A DNA stretch of 64,000 nucleotides, from the NCBI RefSeq assembly GCF_019145355.1, contig NZ_JAHSTY010000001.1:3100001-3164000 (forward strand). The letters run 5' to 3'. This DNA comes from Pseudomonas azadiae. GTDB lineage: Bacteria; Pseudomonadota; Gammaproteobacteria; Pseudomonadales; Pseudomonadaceae. The stretch's first letter is position 1. Each line of letters opens with the position of its first letter. The translations under genes and the position numbers were made by a program. Below the pieces are notes generated by a model. The model was given only the letters and a program-made list of their open reading frames with translations. It made no database searches and was not told the origin of the DNA. Shown piece by piece: positions 1-7,171 of this stretch.

Positions 1-403
1 GCGTGAAGATATTTTTCGCCGTGGTCGGGATCACGAACAACGTGAAGCCGGTGATGAACGCCGACACCGGGCTGTACTCTTCGTTGTTGTGCAGCGTGGC
101 GTCCACGTAGAGGTCCGAGTCGACCTTGTCGGTGCTCACCCGCGAAAAACGGTTGGACGCACGATACGAGTCGGCCACGGTTTTTTCCCACAACACCACC
201 GGGGCGCCGACTGCCGCGTTGCCCGGGCCGCCGTTGACGTGGTTCTGCGCGGTGGTGCGCACGTACACCGTGGGCTTCTGCGCGGGCGCGTTGGCGGTCG
301 GCGGCCAGGGTTGTACGGCCGGCAGTTCGTGCTGCGAGTAAGACACGCAACCGGTCAGCAAGACGGCGGCAAGTACCAGGCTGTGTTTGATCAATCCTTT
401 CAT
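1..403 (-). CDS. Putative lipoprotein, 3' end outside window
   Basis: The minus strand opens at an ATG (403-401) and stays open to the window edge, so the C-terminus is missing. The N-terminus is a lipoprotein signal: MKGL, a hydrophobic stretch, then a lipobox LLTGC with the modified Cys near residue 20. The visible part (about 134 residues) continues through a Pro/Ala-rich linker, a predicted beta region, and a hydrophobic segment (FITGFTLFVIP) just before the edge. It lies 17 bp downstream of the lipoprotein gene at 421-1032 and both share a CVSY motif after the lipobox Cys, so they probably form one operon of related envelope lipoproteins. An AAGGAG-like site precedes the ATG. I do not recognise a named family. 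Confidence 0.75.
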   Translation of the reverse strand, partial: MKGLIKHSLVLAAVLLTGCVSYSQHELPAVQPWPPTANAPAQKPTVYVRTTAQNHVNGGPGNAAVGAPVVLWEKTVADSYRASNRFSRVSTDKVDSDLYVDATLHNNEEYSPVSAFITGFTLFVIPTTAKNIFT

Positions 404-420
404 GCAGTGCTCCTTGAGAA

Positions 421-1032
421 TTACGGTTTGGCCAGGTTGGCGGTGGCGGTGTCGAGCAGTTGCCCGACCAGTTTGGTCAGCTGTTGGCCGCCCATCGAAG
501 GCGCCCAATATTGGCCGCTGTACAGGCCCACGTTGTGTTCGAACGTGATCGAGTCCCTGGCCTTGGCCAGTTCCTTGCCGTTGCGGTCGACGATCACCAA
601 GTCGCCGGCCACGTCGAAGCTGTCGACGTAGATCGGGCCGTTGACCCAGATCCAAATGGTCAGCGTCAGCAGCGCGCCGGGTACGTATGCCGGGTGCGGC
701 GCGCGGTGGCCCTTGAGGGAGGTCATGTTGAATTTGAGGGTGACGTCCTGCTCGCCCAGGCGCACCGGGTATTCGGTGACTTGCTTGAAGTAGCCTGCGC
801 TGCGCACGTATTGGTTGATCTGGGCCGTGAGCGACTGGCTGATGGCCGTCTTGTTGGCCTCGTTGACGTCGGCGGCGCTCACCGTCACATCGGCGATTTG
901 CGCACTGCGCGGGCTGCTGACAGACACCTGGTGGAGCGGGGCGGCGATAGGGCCGGTGACGGTGTAGGACACGCAGCCGGTCATCGACAGCGCGGCGAGC
1001 AAGGCGGTAGCTCGAAGCAAAGTGTTAAACAT
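421..1032 (-). CDS. Putative outer-membrane-type lipoprotein
   Basis: The predicted 203-residue protein begins MFNTLLRATALLAALS followed by lipobox MTGC (Cys at about residue 20), a standard type II lipoprotein signal. The residue after Cys is Val, not Asp, so inner-membrane retention is not signalled. The rest is a soluble mixed alpha/beta domain. A stretch reading VNEANKTAISQSLTAQINQY resembles the part of small-lipoprotein families in which an amphipathic helix precedes a beta sheet. It is the first gene of a leftward pair with the gene at 1-403 and is divergent from the lipoprotein gene at 1295. No catalytic motif is visible; function unknown. Confidence 0.75.
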   Translation of the reverse strand: MFNTLLRATALLAALSMTGCVSYTVTGPIAAPLHQVSVSSPRSAQIADVTVSAADVNEANKTAISQSLTAQINQYVRSAGYFKQVTEYPVRLGEQDVTLKFNMTSLKGHRAPHPAYVPGALLTLTIWIWVNGPIYVDSFDVAGDLVIVDRNGKELAKARDSITFEHNVGLYSGQYWAPSMGGQQLTKLVGQLLDTATANLAKP

Positions 1033-1294
1033 GCAATATCCCTATAAGTGAACAAGCCAAGTTACTGTCTCGACCTGCACCAGCACAACTTGAGGGCAGA
1101 TGTTTATTTAGGCGTGCATGGCCTTCAGTGTTTTGGCTTGCCGGGCAAGCGCTTAGGAGAAACCACCCACTCCCTAGGTGGCGTCGCCAATAAAACGACG
1201 CTGCCCCGGCGTCAAAACAGCTTGAGAACGTTTTTCAACTCCGTAAAATGCCGCGATTGCTTAAGGCTCGATGCTTTCAGGGACGAATTCACAT

Positions 1295-1876
1295 ATGCGC
1301 GTTTTTGCCGCCTTCCTTGCGGTCTGCCTACTGGCGGGCTGCGCCTCCAAGCCGGATTACTACATCTCGCCGGCACCGGTCACGATTCCAAAGACCGCTA
1401 CTTACTGGCTCGACACCTTTGACGTCGAGGTGGTAGGCAAAAACGAACGTTTCTTGCCCGATGACAAGGTGCGCCAGCAATTGGGCGTCGACCTGGTCGA
1501 CCGCCTGCTCAAGGCCAAGCGCTACGCCACCAGCAAGGACAAGGCCGATTACTTGCTGGATATAAGCATCGTCTACACGCGCCACATCCCGGACTCCAAA
1601 GGCGGCCTCGCCACGTTGATCGTTGATGACAACACCATCCTGGCCGCTGTTGACTTCAGCTATCAGGTCAAGGTCAAGAAGGGCGGCGCCGAGGTGCTGC
1701 ATTTCGCAAAGACGCGTAACAACCTCGTACCTGGCGGTGTGATGGGTGAAGCGCAACAATGGAAAACCATGGGCGGCATCCTCACCAACTCCGGCAACTC
1801 CAGCGTCGAGCGTTTTTATACCGGTGTGTTGAGCCGCGACATCGTTGATGACCTGCGCAACATTCCGTCTCGCTAA
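1295..1876 (+). CDS. Putative lipoprotein of unknown function
   Basis: I start this gene at 1295 (MRVFAAFL) rather than at the upstream in-frame ATG at 1271, because 1295 puts a short positive N-terminus directly before the hydrophobic core and the lipobox LLAGC. The mature protein is about 175 residues, with a region YWLDTFDVEVVG and a central KAKRYATSKDKADYLL, a pattern seen in small periplasmic lipoproteins that later form beta sheets. The stop codon at 1874-1876 lies about 40 bp before the GTG start of the CsgG-like gene, so it probably heads an operon of four lipoproteins (1295-3634). No family is recognised with confidence. Confidence 0.72.
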   Translation: MRVFAAFLAVCLLAGCASKPDYYISPAPVTIPKTATYWLDTFDVEVVGKNERFLPDDKVRQQLGVDLVDRLLKAKRYATSKDKADYLLDISIVYTRHIPDSKGGLATLIVDDNTILAAVDFSYQVKVKKGGAEVLHFAKTRNNLVPGGVMGEAQQWKTMGGILTNSGNSSVERFYTGVLSRDIVDDLRNIPSR

Positions 1877-1914
1877 TGCTGCCTACTACCGATTTATCAC
1901 CCCTGGAGCACCCT

Positions 1915-2595
1915 GTGAACATACTGTCCAAAATCCTGCTGTCCGGCCTCACCGCCGCAGCGCTGCTGACCGTGGCCGGTTGCGCCACCGAGAGCAACCG
2001 CGCGATGCCGGTGGAGCAAGTCGCCAGCGCCAACGTGGCCTACTCCGGTGTGCGCGTACCGATTGCCGTGGGCAAGTTCGACAACCGCTCCAGCTACATG
2101 CGCGGCATTTTCTCCGACGGCGTCGACCGCCTCGGTGGCCAGGCCAAGACCATCCTCATCACCCACCTGCAGCAGACCAACCGCTTCAGCGTGCTGGACC
2201 GCGACAACATGGGCGAAATTTCCCAGGAAGCCAAAATCAAAGGCACCGCGCAGAAGCTCAAGGGCGCTGACTACGTGGTGACCGGCGATGTGACCGAGTT
2301 CGGCCGCAAAGAAACCGGCGACCGCCAGTTGTTCGGCATCCTCGGCCGTGGCAAGACCCAAGTGGCCTACGCCAAAGTCGCGCTGAATATCGTCAACATC
2401 AACACCTCCGAAGTGGTGTATTCCACCCAAGGTGCCGGTGAGTACGCGCTGTCCAACCGTGAAGTGGTCGGCTTCGGCGGCACTGCCAGCTACGACTCCA
2501 CCCTCAATGGCAAGGTCCTCGACCTGGCCATGCGCGAAGCCATCAACCGCCTCGTCGACGGCATCAACGTCGGCGCCTGGAACCCGCGCAACTGA
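1915..2595 (+). CDS. CsgG/HfaB-like lipoprotein
   Basis: The start is a GTG at 1915, preceded by GGAG with 7-bp spacing. The longer open frame from ATG 1876 would put a hydrophilic extension in front of the signal peptide. The lipobox is TVAGC. The mature part has typical CsgG-family features: an early VAVGKFDNRS-type strand, a LITHLQQTNRFSVLDRDNM segment, TAQKLKGADYVVTGDVTEF, and a C-terminal AMREAINRLVDGI helix. CsgG family members are outer-membrane lipoproteins; true CsgG forms the curli export channel. Here there are no curli genes; the neighbours are DUF4810 and DUF799 lipoproteins, a trio I know as a conserved cassette in proteobacteria (Neisseria GNA1162 locus). The role is probably an envelope complex, not curli secretion. 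Confidence 0.85.
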   Translation: MNILSKILLSGLTAAALLTVAGCATESNRAMPVEQVASANVAYSGVRVPIAVGKFDNRSSYMRGIFSDGVDRLGGQAKTILITHLQQTNRFSVLDRDNMGEISQEAKIKGTAQKLKGADYVVTGDVTEFGRKETGDRQLFGILGRGKTQVAYAKVALNIVNINTSEVVYSTQGAGEYALSNREVVGFGGTASYDSTLNGKVLDLAMREAINRLVDGINVGAWNPRN

Positions 2596-2624
2596 TCAGC
2601 AGCACCTCAAGGAGCAGTACACGG

Positions 2625-2987
2625 ATGAGCAAGGCAGTGAAGTTGGCGCTGATGCTGACAGCAATCGCGGTAGTCACCGGGTGCCAGACGGCGCCCCAGC
2701 CCCTGTATCAATGGGAAAGCTACCAGCCGCAGGTTTACGAGTACTTCAAGGGCGAGCCCAAGGAAGCGCAGGTCGAGGCATTGGAACGCGACCTGCAGAA
2801 GATCAACGCCAGCGGCCGCAAGGCCCCGCCGGGTTACCACGCCCACCTGGGCATGCTGTACCTGAGCATGGGCAAGGATGACCAGATGGTGCAGGAGTTC
2901 CGCACTGAGAAGGCACTGTTCCCTGAGTCCGCCGCCTATATGGACTTTCTGCTGAAAAACGCCAAGACCGGAGTCGCCACTAAATGA
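2625..2987 (+). CDS. DUF4810 family lipoprotein
   Basis: A 120-residue lipoprotein with signal peptide and lipobox VTGC. After the Cys comes a short linker and QPLYQWESYQPQVYEYFKG, followed by an alpha-helical TPR-like segment with PPGYHAHLGMLYLSMGKDDQ and a closing EKALFPESAAYMDFLL. This arrangement (YxW..Y...vY.y, then a single TPR-like hairpin, then FPES) is characteristic of DUF4810, always found between CsgG-like and DUF799 genes. It has an AAGGAG Shine-Dalgarno and its stop overlaps the ATG of the next gene by 4 bp (ATGA), which indicates translational coupling. Function unknown; inferred partner in an outer-membrane lipoprotein complex. Confidence 0.85.
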   Translation: MSKAVKLALMLTAIAVVTGCQTAPQPLYQWESYQPQVYEYFKGEPKEAQVEALERDLQKINASGRKAPPGYHAHLGMLYLSMGKDDQMVQEFRTEKALFPESAAYMDFLLKNAKTGVATK

Positions 2988-3634
2988 GCCTGCTAAAACT
3001 CACTGGCGCCTTGCTGGCCCTGGCCTTGCTCGGCGGTTGCGCGGCACCCAAGACGATTGATTACACGGCGTACAAACAGGCGCGGCCCAAGTCGATCCTG
3101 GTGCTGCCGCCGATCAACGAGTCGCCGGAAGTGCAGGCGTCTTACAGCCTGGTCTCGCAAGTGACCTACCCGTTGGCCGAAGCCGGCTACTACGTGTTGC
3201 CGATTGCCCTGGTGGACGAAACCTTCCGCCAGAACGGCCTCACCACCGCCAACGATATCCAGGGCGTGCCGCCGGCCAAGCTGCATGACATCTTCGGTGC
3301 GGACGCGGCGTTGTACATCACCGTCAGCGAATACGGCACCAAGTACATGCTGATCACCAGTGACACCGCCGTGACCGCCTCGGCCAAACTGGTCGACCTG
3401 CGCACCGGCACCACCCTGTGGACCGGCTCGGCGCGGGCTTCCAGCGAGGAAGGCAACAACAACGGCGGCGGCCTGGTGGGCATGCTGATCACCGCGGCGG
3501 TCAAGCAAGTGATCAACAGCTCCACCGATGCGGCGCACCCGATTGCTGGCATCACCAGCGCGCGGTTGTTGTCGCCGGGGCAACGCGCGGGGATTTTGTA
3601 CGGGCCGCGTAACCCCAAGTACGGCACGGACTGA
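2984..3634 (+). CDS. DUF799 (GNA1162-like) lipoprotein
   Basis: A 216-residue lipoprotein (lipobox LLGGC). The mature protein reads DYTAYKQARPKSILVLPPINESPEV, then QVTYPLAEAGYYVLP, which is the hallmark opening of DUF799 proteins such as meningococcal GNA1162, whose fold resembles the TolB N-terminal domain. A Gly-rich stretch GNNNGGG near residue 165 may be a flexible loop. It is the third gene of the CsgG-like / DUF4810 / DUF799 operon and overlaps the previous gene by 4 bp. No terminator with a T-run is visible, but a REPIN follows within 50 bp and may end or stabilise the transcript. Confidence 0.85.
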   Translation: MSLLKLTGALLALALLGGCAAPKTIDYTAYKQARPKSILVLPPINESPEVQASYSLVSQVTYPLAEAGYYVLPIALVDETFRQNGLTTANDIQGVPPAKLHDIFGADAALYITVSEYGTKYMLITSDTAVTASAKLVDLRTGTTLWTGSARASSEEGNNNGGGLVGMLITAAVKQVINSSTDAAHPIAGITSARLLSPGQRAGILYGPRNPKYGTD

Positions 3635-3682
3635 TCCCAGGTTCTGAAAACACCACACCCATCCACTGTGGGCACCGGCCCA

Positions 3683-3768
3683 TGTGGGAGCTGGCTTGCC
3701 TGCGATAGCATCACCTCGGTCTAACTGAAAAACCGAGGCGCTTGCATCGCAGGCAAGCCAGCTCCCAC
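3683..3768. repeat. REPIN (inverted pair of REP sequences)
   Basis: Two REP palindromes face each other: GTGGGAGCTGGCTTGCCTGC and its inverted partner ending GCTCCCAC, separated by about 45 bases with further dyad symmetry (CCTCGGT/ACCGAGG). It lies between the DUF799 gene and the VWA gene. Half a further REP-like CTGCTCCCAC follows. Confidence 0.9.
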
Positions 3769-3883
3769 ACAAAGCCTGCTCCCACAGTAGATGGGTGGTG
3801 TTATCTGAATCAGGTTTAACCCGAACCCTCCACACCCTGCGTCTGACCTTGTGAACGGATCATTCATTCACGAGGTTCAGCCC

Positions 3884-5506
3884 ATGTCCCGTCCTCTGCT
3901 CTTCCTGCGTCCTGCTGCCCAGGGCTTCGCCGTTACCCTGCTGGTAACGCTGGCCGGCTGCGGGCTGTCTTCATCTCCTGAACTGGCCAAGCCGGCTGAG
4001 CCCGTCGGCGAACTGCAACGCGTGCAAGTCCAAGGCGCGGCGGTCAAAAAGATGGCAATGCCTGCGCCCATGCTGATGCGTGAGACGGCCAACCTGGGTT
4101 ACCTCAGCGAACCCCGCGAGCAATACGCCAACCTGCCGGACAACCCGGTGCACCGCGTGGCCGAAACCCCGGTCTCCACCTTCAGCGTCGACGTCGACAC
4201 CGGCAGCTACGCCAACGTACGACGTTTCCTCAACCAAGGCAGCCTGCCGCCCGAAGGCGCTGTGCGATTGGAGGAAATGGTCAACTACTTCCCCTACAAC
4301 TACGCGCTGCCCACCGACGGCTCACCCTTTGGCGTCACCACCGAAGTCGCCGCCACGCCGTGGAACCCGCACACACAATTGCTGCGCATCGGCATCAAGG
4401 CGTCCGACCGTGCCGTAGCAGAACTGGCGCCGGCCAATCTGGTGTTCCTGGTCGACGTGTCCGGTTCCATGGACCGTCGCGAAGGCTTGCCGCTGGTGCA
4501 AAGCACCCTGAAATTGCTGGTGGATCAACTGCGCGATCAAGACCGCGTTTCACTGGTGGTCTACGCCGGGGAATCCCGTGTGGTGCTCCGGCCCACCTCG
4601 GGCCGCGACAAGGCCAAGATCCGCAACGCCATCGACCAACTCACCGCCGGCGGCTCCACGGCGGGCGCATCGGGCATCGAACTGGCCTACCAGATGGCCC
4701 GCGAAGGCTTTATCGACAACGGCATCAACCGCATCCTGCTGGCCACCGACGGTGACTTCAACGTCGGCATCAGCGACTTCGACAGCCTCAAGCAAATGGC
4801 CGCTCGGCAGCGCAAAAGCGGCGTCTCCCTGACCACCTTGGGTTTCGGTGTGAATAACTACAACGAACACCTGATGGAACAACTGGCCGATGCCGGCGAC
4901 GGTAACTATGCCTACATCGACAACCTGCGCGAGGCGCGTAAGGTGCTGGTCGACCAACTCAGCTCGACCTTGGCGATAGTCGCTCGGGATGTGAAGTTGC
5001 AGGTGGAATTCAACCCGGCGCGTGTCAGCGAATATCGCCTGCTCGGCTATGAAAACCGTGCCCTGAAGCGTGAGGATTTCAACAACGACAAGGTCGACGC
5101 AGGTGAAATCGGCGCAGGGCATACAGTCACCGCGCTGTACGAAATTGCCCCGAAGGGCGAGAAGGGCTGGCTGGAGCCATTGCGCTACGCCGCCGCGCCA
5201 ACAGCCGAGGATAAATCCGCCGAACTGGCGATGCTGCGGGTGCGCTACAAGCCTGCGGCGGGCGGTAACAGCCAGTTGATCGAGCGACCCATCGGTAACG
5301 CTTCGAGCACGCCCAGCGATGACCTGCGTTTTGCAGCTGCCGTGGCCGCCTTCGCCCAACAGCTTAAGGGCGATGGCCGCTACACTGGCACCATGAGCCT
5401 GCAAGACATCGCAACACTGGCCCGCTCGGCCCGAGGCGATGACCCCTTCGGCCTGCGCAACGAATTCGTGCAAATGGTAGAACTGGCCCAAAGCCTCAAG
5501 CACTAA
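3884..5506 (+). CDS. YfbK-type von Willebrand factor A lipoprotein
   Basis: About 540 residues from ATG 3884, which has GAGG upstream and leads straight into a signal peptide with lipobox TLAGC; the longer GTG start at 3851 adds a hydrophilic leader. An N-terminal domain (FSVDVDTGSYANVRRFLN...AVRLEEMVNYF, residues ~105-150) is the VWF-A-like N-terminal module of YfbK proteins. The VWA domain follows (~residues 185-360) with an intact MIDAS motif, DVSGSMD, then TAGGSTAGASG and LATDGDFNVG. The C-terminus (ADDLRFAAAVAAFAQQL... DPFGLRNEFVQMVELA) matches DUF3520. It is a lipid-anchored, metal-binding, protein-protein interaction module. The next two genes are an ECF sigma factor and a probable anti-sigma, a recurrent association suggesting envelope-stress output. 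Confidence 0.88.
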   Translation: MSRPLLFLRPAAQGFAVTLLVTLAGCGLSSSPELAKPAEPVGELQRVQVQGAAVKKMAMPAPMLMRETANLGYLSEPREQYANLPDNPVHRVAETPVSTFSVDVDTGSYANVRRFLNQGSLPPEGAVRLEEMVNYFPYNYALPTDGSPFGVTTEVAATPWNPHTQLLRIGIKASDRAVAELAPANLVFLVDVSGSMDRREGLPLVQSTLKLLVDQLRDQDRVSLVVYAGESRVVLRPTSGRDKAKIRNAIDQLTAGGSTAGASGIELAYQMAREGFIDNGINRILLATDGDFNVGISDFDSLKQMAARQRKSGVSLTTLGFGVNNYNEHLMEQLADAGDGNYAYIDNLREARKVLVDQLSSTLAIVARDVKLQVEFNPARVSEYRLLGYENRALKREDFNNDKVDAGEIGAGHTVTALYEIAPKGEKGWLEPLRYAAAPTAEDKSAELAMLRVRYKPAAGGNSQLIERPIGNASSTPSDDLRFAAAVAAFAQQLKGDGRYTGTMSLQDIATLARSARGDDPFGLRNEFVQMVELAQSLKH

Positions 5507-5546
5507 TCCCGAACACACAAACGATCCAAAGGAGACGCTGGTTCCT

Positions 5547-5633
5547 GTGGGAGCTGGCTTGCCTGCGATAGCGGTATCTCAGGCACTATCCATGCCCCAG
5601 GCCCACCGCCATCGCAGGCAAGCCAGCTCCCAC
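5547..5633. repeat. REPIN
   Basis: Inverted REP pair GTGGGAGCTGGCTTGCCTGC ... GCCAGCTCCCAC between the VWA gene and the ECF sigma gene. It sits only about 40 bp before the sigma-factor ATG, so it may lie in the leader if the genes are cotranscribed. Confidence 0.9.
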
Positions 5634-5673
5634 CCGAACAGCGTCAACCTTACGAAAGGAGTCCGCCCCCCAC

Positions 5674-6246
5674 ATGGCCGTACCCGACGACCCACCCAGC
5701 GACGAATCCCTGCTGGCCCGCTACCGCACCGGCGACGCCGCCGCGTTCGAAACCCTGTACGCGCGCCATCGCCAGGGCCTGCACCGCTTCCTCGTGTCCT
5801 TAAGCAACAAAGCCGAACTGGCCGATGAAATCTACCAGGACACCTGGCTCAGCCTGATCCGCAGCAACACCCAGCCACAAGGCCGGGCGAGTTTTCGTAC
5901 ATGGCTGTTCCAGATTGCCCGCAACCGCCTCATCGACCACTGGCGCAAGCACGGCATTCACACCCCGCTGCACGACAGCTACGACGAGCAACTGCACGCC
6001 CAGGCCGACGACAGCGCCGGCCCCGAGCAGCAACTGAGCCTGAGCCGCGACCAGGCGCGCCTCGACGCCGCGTTGCAAGGCTTGCCCGAAGACCAGCGCG
6101 AAGTCTTCCTGCTGCGCCTGCACGGCGACCTCGAGGTGCCGCAGATCGCCGCCCTCACCAACGCCCCGCTGGAAACCGTAAAAAGCCGCCTGCGTTACGC
6201 CCAGCAGAAACTGCGCCGCCTGCTGGCCGAGGAGATACCCGCATGA
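5674..6246 (+). CDS. ECF-family RNA polymerase sigma factor
   Basis: A 190-residue sigma-70-family protein. Region 2 is visible at about residues 20-90: FETLYARHRQGLHRFL (2.1), ADEIYQDTWLSLIR (2.2), and FRTWLFQIARNRLIDHWRK (2.3-2.4, promoter -10 recognition). A short acidic linker leads to region 4: LPEDQREVFLLRLHGDLEVPQIAALT, then the helix-turn-helix recognition helix with ETVKSRLRYAQQKLRRLL. There is no region 1 or 3, as expected for ECF sigmas. Its stop overlaps the next start (ATGA), so it is coupled to the downstream membrane protein. The target regulon is not visible. Confidence 0.92.
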   Translation: MAVPDDPPSDESLLARYRTGDAAAFETLYARHRQGLHRFLVSLSNKAELADEIYQDTWLSLIRSNTQPQGRASFRTWLFQIARNRLIDHWRKHGIHTPLHDSYDEQLHAQADDSAGPEQQLSLSRDQARLDAALQGLPEDQREVFLLRLHGDLEVPQIAALTNAPLETVKSRLRYAQQKLRRLLAEEIPA

Positions 6247-6842
6247 CTGACTCCCGAAACACTCCCGACCCCGACGACCTGCTGCTCCAGCATTACCGTC
6301 AACACAGCACCGGCGAACCACCCGCGTCCCTCGACGCCTTCATCCTCGCCACCGCCCGCCGCGAAGCGCCCGCGCCGCAACCGAACCTGTGGCAACGTTG
6401 GCTGCAAGCCTGCCAACGCCCGCGCTGGCAAATGGCATTCGCCACCGTGGCCGGCCTGGCGCTGATGGTCGGCGTGGTGATGCGCGAGCCCGTGCCGCAA
6501 GCCGAAATTTCCACCGCAACCTTCTCCGCCCTGCACGAAGACGCCGCCCGACCGGCCCCGCAAGCGGCCCCCGCGCCGATGGCCCGAATCGCCGCCGCGC
6601 CTAAAGCTGAACGGGCACCGGCCCAGGCCGAAATTGCCGGCGCGATGGAGGCTCAATCCACCGCAAAACTGAGCAAGCGCGCGCCGGTTGCATTGCCTTC
6701 ATTGGATGAAGGACTGCAGGAGATCCTGCGGTTGCGTGAGGCGGGTCAAAACAAGGCCGCGGATGAAAAACTGCTGGCCTTGCACAAACGCTTTCCCGAC
6801 GAAGATTTACCCGCGCGCCTCGAAGCGTTGCAACAGCGATAA
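6243..6842 (+). CDS. Membrane-anchored probable anti-sigma partner
   Basis: Begins at ATG 6243, overlapping the ECF sigma stop by 4 bp; this start gives 199 residues, whereas the frame is open much further upstream inside the sigma gene. The N-terminal ~60 residues are soluble and acidic (NTPDPDDLLLQHYRQ, SLDAFILATARRE), followed by one transmembrane segment (MAFATVAGLALMVGVVM, ~residues 62-80). A long Ala/Pro-rich periplasmic linker comes next, then a short helical end with PSLDEGLQEILRLREAGQNK. Single-TM proteins encoded directly after ECF sigmas are usually anti-sigma factors, but there is no zinc-binding HxxxCxxC motif, so this is inferred from topology and position. Confidence 0.7.
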   Translation: MTDSRNTPDPDDLLLQHYRQHSTGEPPASLDAFILATARREAPAPQPNLWQRWLQACQRPRWQMAFATVAGLALMVGVVMREPVPQAEISTATFSALHEDAARPAPQAAPAPMARIAAAPKAERAPAQAEIAGAMEAQSTAKLSKRAPVALPSLDEGLQEILRLREAGQNKAADEKLLALHKRFPDEDLPARLEALQQR

Positions 6843-6874
6843 CGCCGGTCGTTGAAGACCCCTGTCGTGACAGG

Positions 6875-6940
6875 CCGTGAGACGCAACGTCTCACGGTCT
6901 CGTCGCGATCTCCTACGGCCCGGCACCGTGCGTCTCACGG
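6875..6940. promoter_or_regulatory. Two dyads: probable enhancer sites of a sigma-54 activator
   Basis: A perfect 10-bp inverted repeat CCGTGAGACG / CGTCTCACGG with a CAA spacer occupies 6875-6897. A second, imperfect copy CCGTG-N5-CACGG at 6926-6940 repeats the right half CGTCTCACGG. They lie roughly 75-140 bp upstream of the sigma-54 promoter at 7016, the usual position of upstream activator sites. The downstream gene is butanediol dehydrogenase, so an AcoR-type activator of acetoin/butanediol use is the likely binder; that regulator is not encoded in this window. Confidence 0.6.
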
Positions 6941-7015
6941 GCGCGCAATACCGGGCACCTCCCGGCGTTGACCGCAGCGCTCTAAAAAAGGCGTGTCCGG
7001 GTGTTATGGCCAACC

Positions 7016-7031
7016 TGGCACCGGCCTTGCT
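7016..7031 (+). promoter_or_regulatory. Sigma-54 (-24/-12) promoter
   Basis: TGGCAC-N5-TTGCT matches the sigma-54 consensus (TGGCACG-N4-TTGCW), with the invariant GG (7017-7018) and GC (7029-7030) separated by exactly 10 bp. Transcription would start near 7042, giving a leader of about 130 nt before the bdh ATG at 7172. Confidence 0.75.
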
Positions 7032-7171
7032 CCAGCACTGACAGCCAGCCCGACTGGCGACCCAATAATAAAAAGTGCTGCCCGATATCCCGCCCAGCGA
7101 TTGGGCCCGGACATCGCGCAACCGTACCGACGCCCCCGGCGCCCGTACCCACCGCTCAAGGAGATTTCGCC

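Noticed and set aside
7001..7171. N-terminal extension of butanediol dehydrogenase
   Set aside because: It overlaps the sigma-54 promoter and leader; ATG 7172 has an AAGGAG and the family N-terminus.
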